This document shows, piece after piece, positions 44,401-55,380 of a DNA stretch of 64,000 nucleotides. Positions within the stretch are counted from its first letter, which is position 1. Each line of letters starts with the position of its first letter. The notes under the pieces are model-generated. The model had not been told where the DNA came from, did no database searches, and worked only from the letters and a program-made list of their open reading frames with translations. The position numbers and the translations under genes are program-made. Source of the DNA: Hymenopus coronatus (lineage: Eukaryota > Arthropoda > Insecta > Mantodea > Hymenopodidae); NCBI GenBank assembly GCA_030762935.1, contig CM060899.1:63600501-63664500 (forward strand). The letters run 5' to 3'.

Positions 44401-44594
44401 CACAATATCTGCCTCTCGTATGATCAATAACTATTATAAGTGCACTAATTAATGTAGACAAATTATTACTTTTTGTACTCTCCAAAAGATTTGATTTTTA
44501 AAAATTTCAAAATGCATTATTTCGAAAAATTATATGCACATTTTCTTAAATATGCTTTTGAGAGGCAGCATAAACATTTTGAAACACACTAGTG

Positions 44595-45459
44595 AAAAAT
44601 CTGATGTGTTCCATTCACATGACTTTCTCTACATCTCTGCAACAAATTATTGTTAAAAAGCTTATGCTTCTATTTACTTCATGCTAATCAGAAAAAAGTA
44701 GCAGAAATAGTCTTATTACTTGCTTCCTTTTAAGTAGAACTGAAATAAGGCGGAATCATAGGTTCAACTGATAGTCAAAAGCTGGTACCTATGTGACTGA
44801 AGTTCCCTTGTTTGTATGGACAGCAGTTGACAAATTCCTGAATGAGAAAAGTTTCAGTTTTTCAAAGCAGAAACCAAATACAAGGAATGTCTCAAAAACG
44901 ATGAACTCCACAAAAAAATGTATGTATCATAAATTGTGTGTTTTAACGTGCTCTACAGTTTTCGTGTAGTAAGTTTTTGTCCATCTCTTACGGTTAAGCA
45001 GTTATTCAAAATTTCGTAAAATTCATCCAGGATAAAGTAGTCTTCAGAGGCTATTCTCAGAAAATTCAAGATATACATTTTATTTGTCAGGTAAATATAT
45101 TTAATATACGAAATTTTAATCAAAATCGTTAGAGCCATTTTTGAGAAAATCAAAGTTTTCGAAAAATGTTCCTTGTGAAGGGTAGTTGGGAGTGGGGGGA
45201 TTTTTCTCAAAATCTTCGTATCGCATCGGTGGAATATACTAAACTTAAATACTAAGTTTGGTATTTTACCGACTTTTCGTTTTTGAGTTATCGTGTTCAC
45301 ACGGACACACACACTGACCTTTTTCCGAAAATCCGCTTTTTTTAGGTAAAGGGGACCCTAAAACATATTTCCGGTGAAACCTCGCTATCGAATTTTTGGG
45401 TGGAGTGCAATACCTTCTCTATACACTATGTACATAGTGCGTATAGAGAAAGTAAAAAT
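44595..45459 (+). mobile_element. SHE element, subfamily A, reference-quality copy
   Basis: AAAAAT at 44595-44600 and 45454-45459 frame an 853-bp body. All landmarks are present: CTGATGTGTTCCATTCACAT stem-loop, ACTTTCTCTACA, central block, GGAGTGGGGGGA block, CA-rich stretch near 45297-45314, TTTCCGGTGAAA, the exact palindrome and TATAGAGAAAGT. The reverse frame 44953-45312 (119 codons) is the longest version of the recurrent frame. Confidence 0.9.
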
Positions 45460-45596
45460 TGCACTGTGTGGAACATTTTGAGCATAGAAAAAAAGTTTAC
45501 GAGAAAAAGATTTAGATTTAGACAGTGCCTGTTAATAAGCTAGCACATACCATCTACAGCTTCAGTCAAATTGGTAGTTGAAGATTTTCAAGTGAG

Positions 45597-46419
45597 AAAA
45601 ATCTGATGTGTGCCGTTCACATGACTTTCTCTACATCTCTGCAACAAATTATTGTTAAAAACCAAATTCTTCCATGCTAATCGAGAAAAAATTACCAGAA
45701 ATTGTCTTAGTACTTAATTCCTTGTAAGTAGAAGCAAATGAGGGAATACACTAGTCTAAAGCGATAGTCAAATCTTTTAAAAGCTGGTTGCCATGTGATT
45801 GAAGTTCCTTTGTTTGTGTTGATAAATTCCCGTATGAGAAATGTATAAGTATTTTAAAACCGAAATCAACAACAAGGAATATCTCAAAAACGATCAACTT
45901 CACGCGAAAGTGTTTATAACATAAATTGTGTGTTTTAACGAGCTCTACATGTTTTGTGGAGTAAGTTTTTGTCTATCTCTTGAAGTTTACCGGTTACACA
46001 AAATGGTGCAAAATTCATTCAGAATAAAGTTGTCTTCAGAGGTCATTCCCAGAAATTCAAGATATATATTTTATTTGCCATATAAATATATTTAATCAAG
46101 TTCAATAGAGCCATTTTTGAGAAAATCGAAAATTTAGAAAATATTTCCATGTAAAGATTTTTTGGGAGTGGGGGAATTTTCTTGCAAATCTTTGGAATAT
46201 ACTTAACTTAAGTATCAAGTATGATCTTTAACGGATTTTTTGTTTTTGAGCTATGCTGTCCACACACAAACACGGACATTTTTCTAGAAAGTTTTTTTTT
46301 AGATTAAGGGGGGTCTCAAAACACATATTTCCGGTGAAATCTCGGTATAGAATTTCTGGGTGCAATACAATACCTTCTCTATACACTATGTACATCGTAC
46401 GTGTAGAGCAAGTAAAAAT
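45597..46419 (+). mobile_element. SHE element, full length, mixed middle
   Basis: AAAAAT at 45597-45602 and 46414-46419 frame an 811-bp body. The head is A type (CTCTACATCTCTGC), the tail CGTGTAGAGCAAGT. The middle has B-like blocks (AAAGCGATAGTCAAATC, TTTTAACGAGCTCTAC), so subfamilies have exchanged internal sequence. Confidence 0.87.
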
Positions 46420-46619
46420 GATATATTTTTTTAATGTTTAGAAGTCATATTATTTTATAATGAATTTTTTGTTGTTGAGTTTGTCACAATTTTGCATACA
46501 ATTTTACAGATGCACCACCACAAGGACCTATGTTCTCACTCCCATCATGCAACGACATCCCTGGATCACATTCATGCCTCACCATAAATACCAAACTAAT
46601 GGGTAGGACCTTTGTATCG

Positions 46620-46835
46620 ACGCGAGTAGGCGAGGTCGTTAAGGTAGCGACTCGTCAGCGGGAAGTCTGCGGTTCAAATCCTGTCAGAAATGTCTTCCCT
46701 TCTTCCAGCGTGTCTTCAATCCTTATAACCAGAGCTTGGACGATCGTACCGTTTGCAGTTCTGTATATAGGTTGCGACCGATCATCTCGCCGCATCAAAA
46801 CAAGAGAAAGAGGGAGGAGAGGTAAACAAACCTGT
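46620..46835 (+). repeat. tRNA-like SINE (family S7)
   Basis: GTAGGCGAGGTCGTTAAGGT (A-box region) and GCGGTTCAAATCCTGTC (box B) about 45 bases apart, followed by a non-tRNA body. The 3' tRNA half does not close a good acceptor stem. Single copy here; a SINE or tRNA pseudogene. Confidence 0.55.
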
Positions 46836-47761
46836 TGTCAAATAAACAGTACTGTTCCAGAAATCAAAAATAACTTATGAAGCATTCGTAAAAGCAAATC
46901 ATCATGTACAGCATATACAAATTGTTACATATATAAGACTAATTCTGACCGAGTTCCTTCTTTATATATGTACATTATGAAAACACCGAAGCAATTATAA
47001 TTGCAATATTTACTGATCGAATGTAAAATAACATCCAAATAAAAAAATTAATTTCTTAAATATCTTCAGACTCTTACCAGGTAAAAACAAAAGCAGGATT
47101 AAACTAAACTTTTACTCATTTGCAGATGTATTACTGAAAACTATATGTGCTTCTGAAGCCTTTCTCAAACGATATTTATAATGCGAAAAAGTTGGTTCTA
47201 CTTCGCACGACGTGTTCATGCATATTTGAAATATTTTATAAGTTCTGTACGCAGCTTGTATGCCATACATCACACTGAACTCTGTATTTTTTTCAATTAC
47301 ACTTTTAGTTTTCATTTTTGTTTCAGGTAGAACGCTCGTGGATTAGTAGATCCATTTGACAGTTGTTTTACATGCCGCACAGATTCAGTTCAGCTCCATA
47401 TCTCTGGACTATAACTGTGTGATAGTTGTGGGCAACTTTCTGAAAAAAATTGCAATCAATGTTTCTGTGAAGCTGTTCTGTTACTAGTGGTTTGACATGA
47501 TGTTTACTAGAACTGCCACCAGTTTCTGAATAAGTACATGCATAAGTACACGCTAGAAAACTTACTATGGTTGTAAAAGAAATTAATTTTGCTCACATTT
47601 GAGCAGAATAAAGGTGATATTCGAACGCCTTCCTACCTACAGACGTGGTTCTGTGTTATACAGTGATAGTTGTTTTACAGTAATGGGTTGCACTCTACGT
47701 TGACCTTTGCTCGCGTAAATATGCCGCATGGTATTGCCAACCCTGGCCACTCTTACTCTGC
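46836..47761. other. Unassigned DNA, 0.9 kb
   Basis: AT-rich, no repeat partner. A 67-codon reverse frame (47112-47315, Lys/Tyr-rich) does not resemble a known family. Nothing else supported. Confidence 0.45.
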
Positions 47762-47765
47762 TTAA

Positions 47766-48498
47766 CCCATTAACTGCCAAAATTATTTACTGTTGAGTTT
47801 TTTGAAGACAACACTGTTTTATTAATGACTGAAGTCAAAACATACAAAAAAATGTGTTATCATTTTTTAATAAAAGGGGTATTTTGCAGAATGTGTTGGC
47901 AAATCTAACATTAAAAGGCGAGTTTTTCACGTGTTTTTTTTAAATAAAATCTATGTTCTAATGCATTGTAGCATAAACATAGTGTAAAAGTTGCACATAC
48001 TATTGAATTATTGAATTTGAAATGGAGCAAAACCCTTATCATGAAGTGGAACGTCACATGTTTGCAGAGTCTGGCGGTTTTCTTTTTGCATAATGCAGTT
48101 TTTCTTTGTGTAGTATAATGGTTTGAATCAGATTCTAGGATGAAATCGCATTTTGGTACTTACTCTACCACCCAGGAGTATGTTTTTAGTACCTCTGCGC
48201 CTTGGAGTGGATTCAGTGTTCATGCTCAAATTGGCCATTACAATCCTTCTTTGAATATCCAATAGAGACACAATTTCTTCATTGTTTGCACTTTGGTAAG
48301 CCCTCCAGATGTTGACTGTTGCAATGTCGATCATTTGGGTAAACATCAGCCCCCACCACTTCTTAGAGCGGACTCTTATGCGGTACAGGGAAATTGCTTA
48401 TCTAGAAGATCAACTCCTGCCATGCCTAGGTACTTTAATGAGCTGTAAAGAACGCAAAATGCATGCGTCCCAGAAAAGGGACAATGGCAGGTAATGGG
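47766..48498 (-). mobile_element. Non-autonomous piggyBac-type element, 733 bp
   Basis: TTAA lies at 47762-47765 and 48499-48502. The ends are inverted: CCCATTAACTGCCA on the left and the complement of TGGCAGGTAATGGG on the right. The reverse strand carries a piggyBac transposase relic. TTAA duplication is characteristic of this superfamily, and relic and termini support each other. The N-terminal and catalytic core are deleted. Confidence 0.88.
48128..48440 (-). pseudogene. PiggyBac transposase C-terminal relic
   Basis: In reverse, M-A-G-V-D-L-L-D-K, then after a frameshift R-V-R-S-K-K-W-W-G, then LMFTQMIDIATVNIWRAYQ. These match the piggyBac motif order: GVDLLD, a basic stretch with KKWWW, and a hydrophobic helix ending in NAW/NIW. 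The final cysteine-rich domain is not seen. One frameshift and flanking stops make it inactive. Confidence 0.85.
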
Positions 48499-48502
48499 TT
48501 AA

Positions 48503-49140
48503 GGAAATCGGTACGAACTTCCTAGCTCTGCTTATAACTGACAAATGCCGGGGACGTACCCTGATCTTAGACTGAAACTTTCCTAAACCAAATTATTATT
48601 TCTAACATCAATATCACCACCTGTAATGCCATATGCAGCAAGAACAGACGTTAAATCTTATTCTGTTCTATTTATACCTGCAAAATGTGTCTGTATTTTG
48701 TCCCAAATAGCATTTCTGGGTATCCTTAGATAGATAAGTGAATATTCTAGTATGCCATTATAGCAATTAGTATTAGAAAAACAAAAAACAACAAAAATAC
48801 ATATCTGTATTTACGACAAAATTCACTTTGTATGAGAATGTTATTTTGTAATCCAATATCTCAGCCTTAATCTGGAAAACATAAACTGTTTTAGTAAATC
48901 CTTTAATGGTTCATGGAACGGAGAAGGGCAATTCAGATTCTCGAACCCAAACACACGTCGTTTTAATATTTATATTAAACACAGTACAGTAATCCTACCA
49001 TATGAAAGCTACAGTAAATATGAATGTAACTATTCTTTAAATACAATTTAAAGCAGTCATTCACATTCGTTTACTATCAGCTACTCATTGCACGTCAGGT
49101 TTTATTTAGATTAAAAAAATAGGAAGGAAAACCCTGAGCC
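48503..49140. other. Unassigned AT-rich DNA
   Basis: About 640 bases with no repeat partner, frame or terminus recognised. Confidence 0.45.
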
Positions 49141-49141
49141 T

Positions 49142-49660
49142 TTGGGGGCTTTTTGTGCGTTCCTAGCTCTGGTTTCATGCCCATTCTACCCAGCGGTCGT
49201 TTTGTGTGCCGGCCACGATCGTGATTCGCTTGCACTGCAATTGTCTCGGTATGTTCCGCTTAATGCTTCATTCACAATGAAATGCAAGCGCAGACGCAAT
49301 CTGCTTCTTTTCTCTATGCATTGCCTATGAATCCAACAACAAACGATCGCACTGCGAGACTTTACATGGCCTGCTGTACATGCATGCTCTTCTATTTGGC
49401 CGTGCAGTGCCGCGCCATCTCTAATCTCCCTCAAGAGGTTATGACAGTCTCCTTGCGAATCCTTCTTTGCTTTAATGGATGAAACTGTCATCTGTCTCTA
49501 GATTTCTTGGTTCTCATCAATCGAACACCCAGAGAGATAATTCTTAGTGCATTAAATGTGTAGCTTTATCACTTTCTGAAGTCTCTATGCTTTTACTATT
49601 CACAATAATTTTGAATGAGCAAATATTGTGACGTCACTGCCGCAAGCGTCAGTTTTATAA
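49142..49660 (+). repeat. Dispersed repeat F, copy 1
   Basis: Inverted partner of 52640-53100. Shared blocks include ACAATGAAATG near 49274, TCTATGCATTGCCT near 49312, CGATCGCACTGCGAGA near 49345 and ATTGTGACGTCACTGCC at 49626. Each copy has one TGACGTCA. Copies are strongly diverged; no inverted ends or coding domain is found. Confidence 0.6.
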
Positions 49661-49914
49661 TATATTTATTTGTAAAAGACTGAGTGTATTTTCTTATGTG
49701 GTATTGTTGGTTATGTTATTCAGTTTGTAACTAGGAAGATGTTCGCATGTAACTTGCGGATCTAGAAACCCGTGCCACTTCTTGCTACGCAACGCTTATG
49801 TAGCAAGATACTCAAGTGTCAGATACTGCCTTCTGTTCGTGCGTCAACACTTCAAAGAAGATGTAAACAAAATCACGTGACAAGGGAGCGTCTCATTAGC
49901 TGGTGGGCGAATTA

Positions 49915-50440
49915 CACCCTTTTTAGACTGTTGATGCTAATTGTAGGCCTTTCACCAGATGTCAGTAGTGTTAAAAGTAGAAAATTCTATCACTCAGCGT
50001 TATAAAATTATAACACTCAAATGGCTTATGCGGCCACGGCCTCATTCAAGTAGGCTATGACGCTGAAAGCTCACATCGATCCATAAAATGGCGGATGATT
50101 TCAGTATCATGAACATGGAATCTGCTAAACCAGACAAAATTATGCAAGCAGCGGAGAGAGAAAAATTACAACTCCTACACTGCCTCCGTTGTAAAGAATG
50201 TTTTCTTTCTGTACGAGTAAGTCATCATGTTGTCAGCACTGATGTTAACCAATGCAACAACCGAATATCGCAGCCCATTAGGCATGAACTGTGTGAAATA
50301 GGTAAAACAATCTATTTATAGTTATAATATGTCTATAAGTATTGAAAACTGTCTAAAAATACTGTATGACATACGTGTTAATTGTTTTATATTGTTCGGA
50401 GGGTTACTGTAATCGTTTTCCAAGCTTCCTACTCACAATA
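49915..50440 (+). repeat. Dispersed repeat E, copy 2, with first-exon-like frame
   Basis: Second copy of 43915-44400. The ATG at 50088 opens M-A-D-D-F-S-I-M-N-M-E-S-A-K-P and runs to GTAAGT at 50217-50222. Relative to copy 1 it has 18-21 more in-frame bases just before the splice site (K-E-C-F-L-S). Comparing the two, most codon differences change the amino acid, which argues against strong protein constraint since duplication. Confidence 0.5.
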
Positions 50441-51060
50441 TGAAACTCCATTTTTGCCATTTGTATCATAAAGTACTATTTTCGCTTAAAATGTCATCTA
50501 TTCCTCTACATAAAACTTTTTGTGGGTATTCTTGTGTGGAGAAATTAAAAAAGTTCAGTTATAAAATAAAATGCTAATTGCTCAGAATCACCTATGAGTA
50601 ATTGAATCTTTACAGCAGGGGGTTTAAGACGCTTTGCGCAGGCGCTGTAGTTCATTTCCGGTTTCTTTTTGAACAGTCGGTTTACTCTTTGCCGCAGGGT
50701 TAGTGTGTTATGAACATATTGCTTTCGATATTGTCATGGCTGAGAAAAATCTTGGTATTTGTGAAGAAACATAAACGCGGAAAACCATTAAAAAGCAGAG
50801 AGAAAAGTGTGCTAAATATGTAAAACAGATTATGTGAAAAGCACCTTCAAGACGTGGTGAGGTTAGCTTCAGAATTCAAGGGTGTTTCTGTGTCCATAAA
50901 GAGTTGCCAACTTGACAGATTTTACGTCAAAATTGGCGTATTTTTAAGTTGTATAACGGACAAAATTTAGTTTTGACAGATATTATTAGAAATTATTAAT
51001 TAATGTTGCATTGGCTTTCCTTAGAAAAACTCACTGATGAAAACCTTTGTGTACCTGCAA
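50441..51060. other. Unassigned DNA with a weak start-codon context
   Basis: About 620 bases. A frame at 50737 (M-A-E-K-N-L-G-I-C-E-E-T) follows a GC-richer patch with TTTGCGCAGGCGC, but stops after 12 codons. No further support for a gene. Confidence 0.35.
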
Positions 51061-51064
51061 GGCA

Positions 51065-51385
51065 GGTGTGTGTGTGTGTGTGTGTGTGTGTGTAACTCCA
51101 CAAGGGACCATGGTCTACCGCCCGGCCGCTGCATCGCCCATCTCTGCCCGAAGGCGTCATGAATGGGGTGCAGTGATCACCGCCTCGAGTCCCTCCCGGC
51201 CTATTGATGCGGTCTTGTCGATCTGGAGCCGCTACTTCTTAATCGATTAGCTCCTCAGCGACCTCACGAGGCTGAGTGCACCCCGGACCAGGTCTCCCAG
51301 CGGGGGGAAATTCCCCATGCCAGTCCCGGGAATTGAACCCTGGTCTTCCGCTTGGCGCTACCACCACGCTAAGAAGACAATCCTA
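51065..51385 (-). repeat. tRNA-derived SINE (family S2), copy 2, reverse
   Basis: In reverse the head starts near 51380 (TTAGCGTGGTGGTAGCGC) with box B GGGTTCAATTCCCGGG, then GGCATGGGGAATTTCC and the CTCAGCCTCGTGAGGTC block shared with 25583-25988. A (GT)n run (51067-51092) sits at its 3' side where the other copy has TTAn. Confidence 0.85.
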
Positions 51386-51767
51386 TACATATGTATGTTT
51401 AACACTTACTTTATAGTGCTTAGGCTAAGCGGTATGTACGACATTTTAAAAAAGAATGGTTAAACAATGAATAATCAAAGGAATGGTTGTTAGAGGTACC
51501 CGGGACCTAGTTGTGCGCGGTGCAAACATTGCGAATACAACGTGAATGTGCGCTTGTCAGATTTACTTCTTCGTACAAATAGAAACATTTAACTCTTTGT
51601 TGCCTGTCGGTATCTATAAGTTCCGCTTGTTTTAAGCGTAACTATACAAATAGGGTTGTACTCTAGGATTAATTTCATGTTATACTAACTTTCAACCATA
51701 AATAAGTAATCAAGACTGTTTTATATTATAAAAATATATACAATTTTCTAAAATTGCAATGATTTTT

Positions 51768-51955
51768 TTAAATAAATAAAAGAGAAAACCCGACATAATT
51801 ACAGCCAAATGTATCTCAATTAACTTCCAAGCATCACACCGATTATTTTACTTGGGCTCTCCCCGTCCTTTACCACAGTCACTGGGATTTGAACTTGCAA
51901 CATTTGTTTTTGAATGGATGGCCAGTCCATTACCTATCACCTAACACTCATGGAT
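51768..51955 (-). repeat. tRNA-derived SINE (family S3), copy 2, reverse
   Basis: Reverse partner of 258-448: ATGAGTGTTAGGTGATAGG and AAGTTCAAATCCCAGTGACTG in reverse, ending in AAATAAATAAAAGAG. The two copies are far apart and differ by scattered substitutions, as expected of independent old insertions. Confidence 0.7.
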
Positions 51956-52639
51956 ATTTAAACTACTTTTCTGGTAGTGCCTTTGGCAGCATTATGAAAA
52001 TCGATTTAGAAGAATTTAAACTTTTAATTGGGAAGAAAAATATTAATAAGGCTCTACATTTATTTTCATCTCTACTTTCTTTATTATTTTATATAATAAT
52101 TTTATAGATTTATTCCCAAATATTTTTACTAGAGCTTCAGGTTTAAACTTGAATTAAAGGAAAAATGGCATATGTAGTATACTAATACAGGCAACTAAGG
52201 GTTAAAAGACAGCTGGAACCTTTTCAACTTCACAGTCATTATTGCCATCTCAGTCTATCAAACAAACGTATACGTGCAGCTATAGAAGCTGCTTTAATCT
52301 CTGTACAATTAGATCCCTTGATCATCTTTTAGATCTAACCAAGAAATTGTTCCAATTGTCTTGAGTTTTAATTTAATTTCTATTTTTGATAGAAAATACG
52401 GAAATTTACAATTTTTGGGTGTTGACTGACGGAAAAAATAATCATATGTCCACATGCAAGTGCCACAAGCGCTAGGGAAGACCATTCACAATGCAGTCAC
52501 AGGCGTAACGTAAGAAGTTGGTATGAATTTCTAGATCTGAAAATTACATGCGGATATCTTCCAAGCGCTCCGCAAGTTTCAAGCTGAAAACCATACATTT
52601 ACTAACTCTTTTATTAATTAATAAATAGGTTACACAAAC
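51956..52639. other. Unassigned AT-rich DNA
   Basis: About 680 bases. The 72-codon frame starting at 51889 runs into this stretch but begins inside the SINE and is chance. Nothing else recognised. Confidence 0.4.
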
Positions 52640-53100
52640 TACACACACAGAACGCTTGTGGCAGTGACGTCACAATTGTTAGACCGAAATATTGAAAATA
52701 GTGCAAGCATGGAGACTGCAGAAACTGATAAAGCTACACATTTAATGTAATGTTCACTATCGCAGATGGCGCGTTCATACTTTACGAGGGAAATGAGATT
52801 CCCGGAACGGCAAAGTAGAAGAGAATGTATGTACGGTAGACGCTGTAAAATCTCGCATTACGATCGTCTGCTGTTGCTCAGCAGGCAATGCATAGAGGAA
52901 GGAAGGCATAATTCTTTCTCTATGTACGCAACGCAAGGATAAACTTTGTGGAGTTTGCAAACTCTTGCATTGCACTGCGTAGCGGGTTGCGGGTCTATGT
53001 GAACGTCTACATTGAATACCGTGGTTGCAAAGTCTTGCACTTACGCTGCGTATGAGCTTACATTTCATTGTCAATGGCACATTCGAGAGAAGAGGATCAG
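52640..53100 (-). repeat. Dispersed repeat F, copy 2, reverse
   Basis: Inverted partner of 49142-49660, with TGACGTCA at 52665-52672 and matching blocks in reverse order. Overlapping reverse frames (52775-53080) are more GC-rich but do not resemble the matching frames of copy 1, so coding is unlikely. Confidence 0.6.
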
Positions 53101-53429
53101 AACTGGCAAACTTTGTACTCCCGCCCGCATGATTTAAAGACTAAGATTCATAAATGGAAATTTATCCTGAATGGGATCCTACATCTTCCAGCTTCCAGCT
53201 GTAGTGATTACTGGCACCTTATGTAAGTATTTCATAAACTATCAGAATTTAAAAAGTCGTTTAATCCAGTAAAACAAATGCTCAACGCAACAATGTTGAT
53301 TTATAGTTTGACACGAATCCCCGCCCCGCTGTGAAAATGCTCTTCGTAATATGTACTTATTTTATTTGCTGCTACCATTGATAAGTAGCACTTTATAACT
53401 TGTATGATAACTTGATAAGTATACCCTGA
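53101..53429. other. Unassigned DNA
   Basis: About 330 bases with no repeat partner or frame recognised, between repeats F and D. Confidence 0.35.
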
Positions 53430-53513
53430 CAAAGTAATGAAAAAGCTGCGCAGAGCATTGCGGGCGCAACTATTGCCGATTACGCCTTTCTCCCTGCTCC
53501 CGCATGCGCATCA

Positions 53514-53800
53514 CGATGCTCTACGCCTGCGAAGTGTGGGGTATGGCAGCAGACTCCTGGCTTCTCTGGTTACAACAGGTACAGAATAGAGGACTCCAGT
53601 CCATATATTCTGTATGTCGACGTTTCCTTTTGAGGCTACTTCATGAAGCTTCGGCCCTCCCATATGTGGAAGATATTATTAGGCGCCGGGCTCAGAAATT
53701 TTACGCTAGATTGGGCGAACATGAGAACACACTTGTCAGATCTGAACGCCGCAAGAGGCAGTTTCGGGTTCCCCGCATGGGTTGCGGGCACCCCCGGTAA
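53514..53800 (+). pseudogene. Non-LTR RT C-terminal fragment (R1/jockey type)
   Basis: Frame: MLYACEVWGMAADSWLLWLQ, then QVQNRGLQSIYSVCRRFL, LHEASALPYVEDIIRRRAQK and FYARLGEHENTL. This is the thumb/C-terminal region of R1/jockey-type RTs (TYA-VWG, LQ-VQN, LH---LPY, FY-RL). The frame stops before the protein end. The palm with its catalytic Asp pair is not included. Confidence 0.88.
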
Positions 53801-54106
53801 CAACGGCTTCAAACCAGGCAACAGCGAAATAGCTGAACTAAGTACTCCCCCCCTTTCATTAGGAGTGGTCTATCAAAATTAACCAACATAAATAATTTTC
53901 AAAATAAACACCAGCGGAGCAGAGGAAAGGATGCTGCTCCTGAAAACGCAACCGCTCGAGGAGCCTATCTAGCGCTACTTCCTTAACACCAACACTCGAA
54001 ACCTAAAAAATATAACCTCAATCCTGTGGCTAAACCCTTACCAGGGTAGGTACACAGCAACTACACCTAGGCTCACCACGAGATTACCAGATCTCGCTCG
54101 CACGCA
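53517..54106 (+). mobile_element. 5'-truncated R1/jockey-like non-LTR element
   Basis: The 590-bp insert is flanked by CGCATCACGA at 53507-53516 and 54107-54116. This 10-bp duplication disrupts repeat D. It starts inside RT coding sequence and has no long poly-A tail, like R1-type elements. Truncation at the 5' end with a target duplication is the usual product of target-primed reverse transcription. Confidence 0.85.
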
Positions 54107-54899
54107 CGCATCACGAAGTTCTTGTCAGTAGTGGTAGAGAAAGCATTGAGAGCGGTAGTGAGTGATAAAAAATCACAGTGTACTGTTTATTGTAAGAGTA
54201 TATAAATTGAGAACTTTTAAGAGTAATGTCGAAATCTTCAGCCTTAAGTTCTCCTCTGTTAACCTCCTTAGATGACAGCCTAGGGAGATTATTTACAATG
54301 CTGCCACTTACTTGCGAAAACAAACACTTGCCTCATCTACGTTCAGCCATGCACGCGAGAATTGTATAGCGGTGATGACTACTCTCCCTCCAACACCAAC
54401 TTTCCTATCATCACCGAACATCGGCCGGCTAAAGCGGCAAGAGGGGAAGCAGTTGAAGGCGTGAGCAGCGCGGACCGAAATATGGTAATAATTTTAATTA
54501 CCTTGAAAAGCTATAACTGATAAACTCACAGTGCATGATACAAACAATTTCTCGTCGTTTTGTTATTAGGTTGTAAGTTGAGGACCGTAATATTGAAAAT
54601 TGGTGCTATAAATGTCATGGCCACCTTTAATCGACAATGAATGTGGTTATCTGTTATTTTAACAATGCATTATTATAGCGATGTAGAATTGCTGCTCGGG
54701 TTGTTGGTGCCGCGTTTCTTTTCTGCTGTATCTTCTATCACGCAACAGTTTCTTTATCTTCGAATCATAATTATTGCTTAAAGAAAAACTAAAACTTGAT
54801 AGGTATAAATTAATATTTTATAAAACTTGCAAGTTAAGAGCAGTTAACTCTGCTAAACATATGCGGAATAGTAGCTAGGTAAGTGTAAGCTCTGTCGAG

Positions 54900-55380
54900 A
54901 TACTGAAATAGCTGCGCAGAACTTTGTGGGCGCAGTTATTGCCGATTACGTTATTCGCCCTTCTTTCGCATGCCCATATGACATCACACACGCATGCGCA
55001 TCGCGAGGTTTTTGATAGTGGTGGGAGAGAGGACATTATAAGCGGCAGTGAGTAATCACAAAAATAATAGTAAGGATGTATAAACTGAGAACCTTAATCT
55101 TAATGCCTAAGTTCTCCTTTGGTAAGACCCTTCGAGTGTCCTACTCTAGGGAGATTGTTTACAATGTTGCCACTTGTGAAAATAAGTACTTGCACTCATC
55201 CTACATTCAGACATGCTCGCGCGTATTGTAACAATGATATAGCGGTGATGGCAAACTCTCCCTCCATCCCTATCTTTCCTACCATCGGAAGAGAAGACTC
55301 AGTTGAAGGCGTGAGCTGCGCAGTTCGAAATGTTATACTATTTTTAATTACCTTGACAAGCTATAGCTGCCGAACTATTC
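54900..55380 (+). repeat. Dispersed repeat D, copy 3
   Basis: Uninterrupted version of copy 2: AATAGCTGCGCAGAACTTTG, ATTGCCGATTACG, GCATGCGCATCGCGAGG, GGCAGTGAGTAAT, TAGGGAGATTGTTTACAATG, GTGATGGCAAACTCTCCCTC and CAGTTGAAGGCGTGAGCTG. It serves as the empty-site reference for the RT insertion. Function unknown. Confidence 0.75.

Larger units (their letters stand above)
53430..54530 (+). repeat. Dispersed repeat D, copy 2, split by an RT insertion
   Basis: 53430-53516 (AAGCTGCGCAGAGCATTGCG, TTGCCGATTACG, GCATGCGCATCACGA) and 54107-54530 are consecutive parts of the unit seen uninterrupted at 54900-55380. The insert between them is a retrotransposon piece flanked by a 10-bp duplication. Shared blocks include GGTAGTGAGTGAT, AGTTCTCCTCTG, TAGGGAGATTATTTACAATG and AAGCAGTTGAAGGCGTGAGC. 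Confidence 0.75.

Noticed and set aside
50737..50772. Start of a gene with M-A-E-K-N-L
   Set aside because: The frame ends after 12 codons with no splice donor nearby and no repeat partner to support it.
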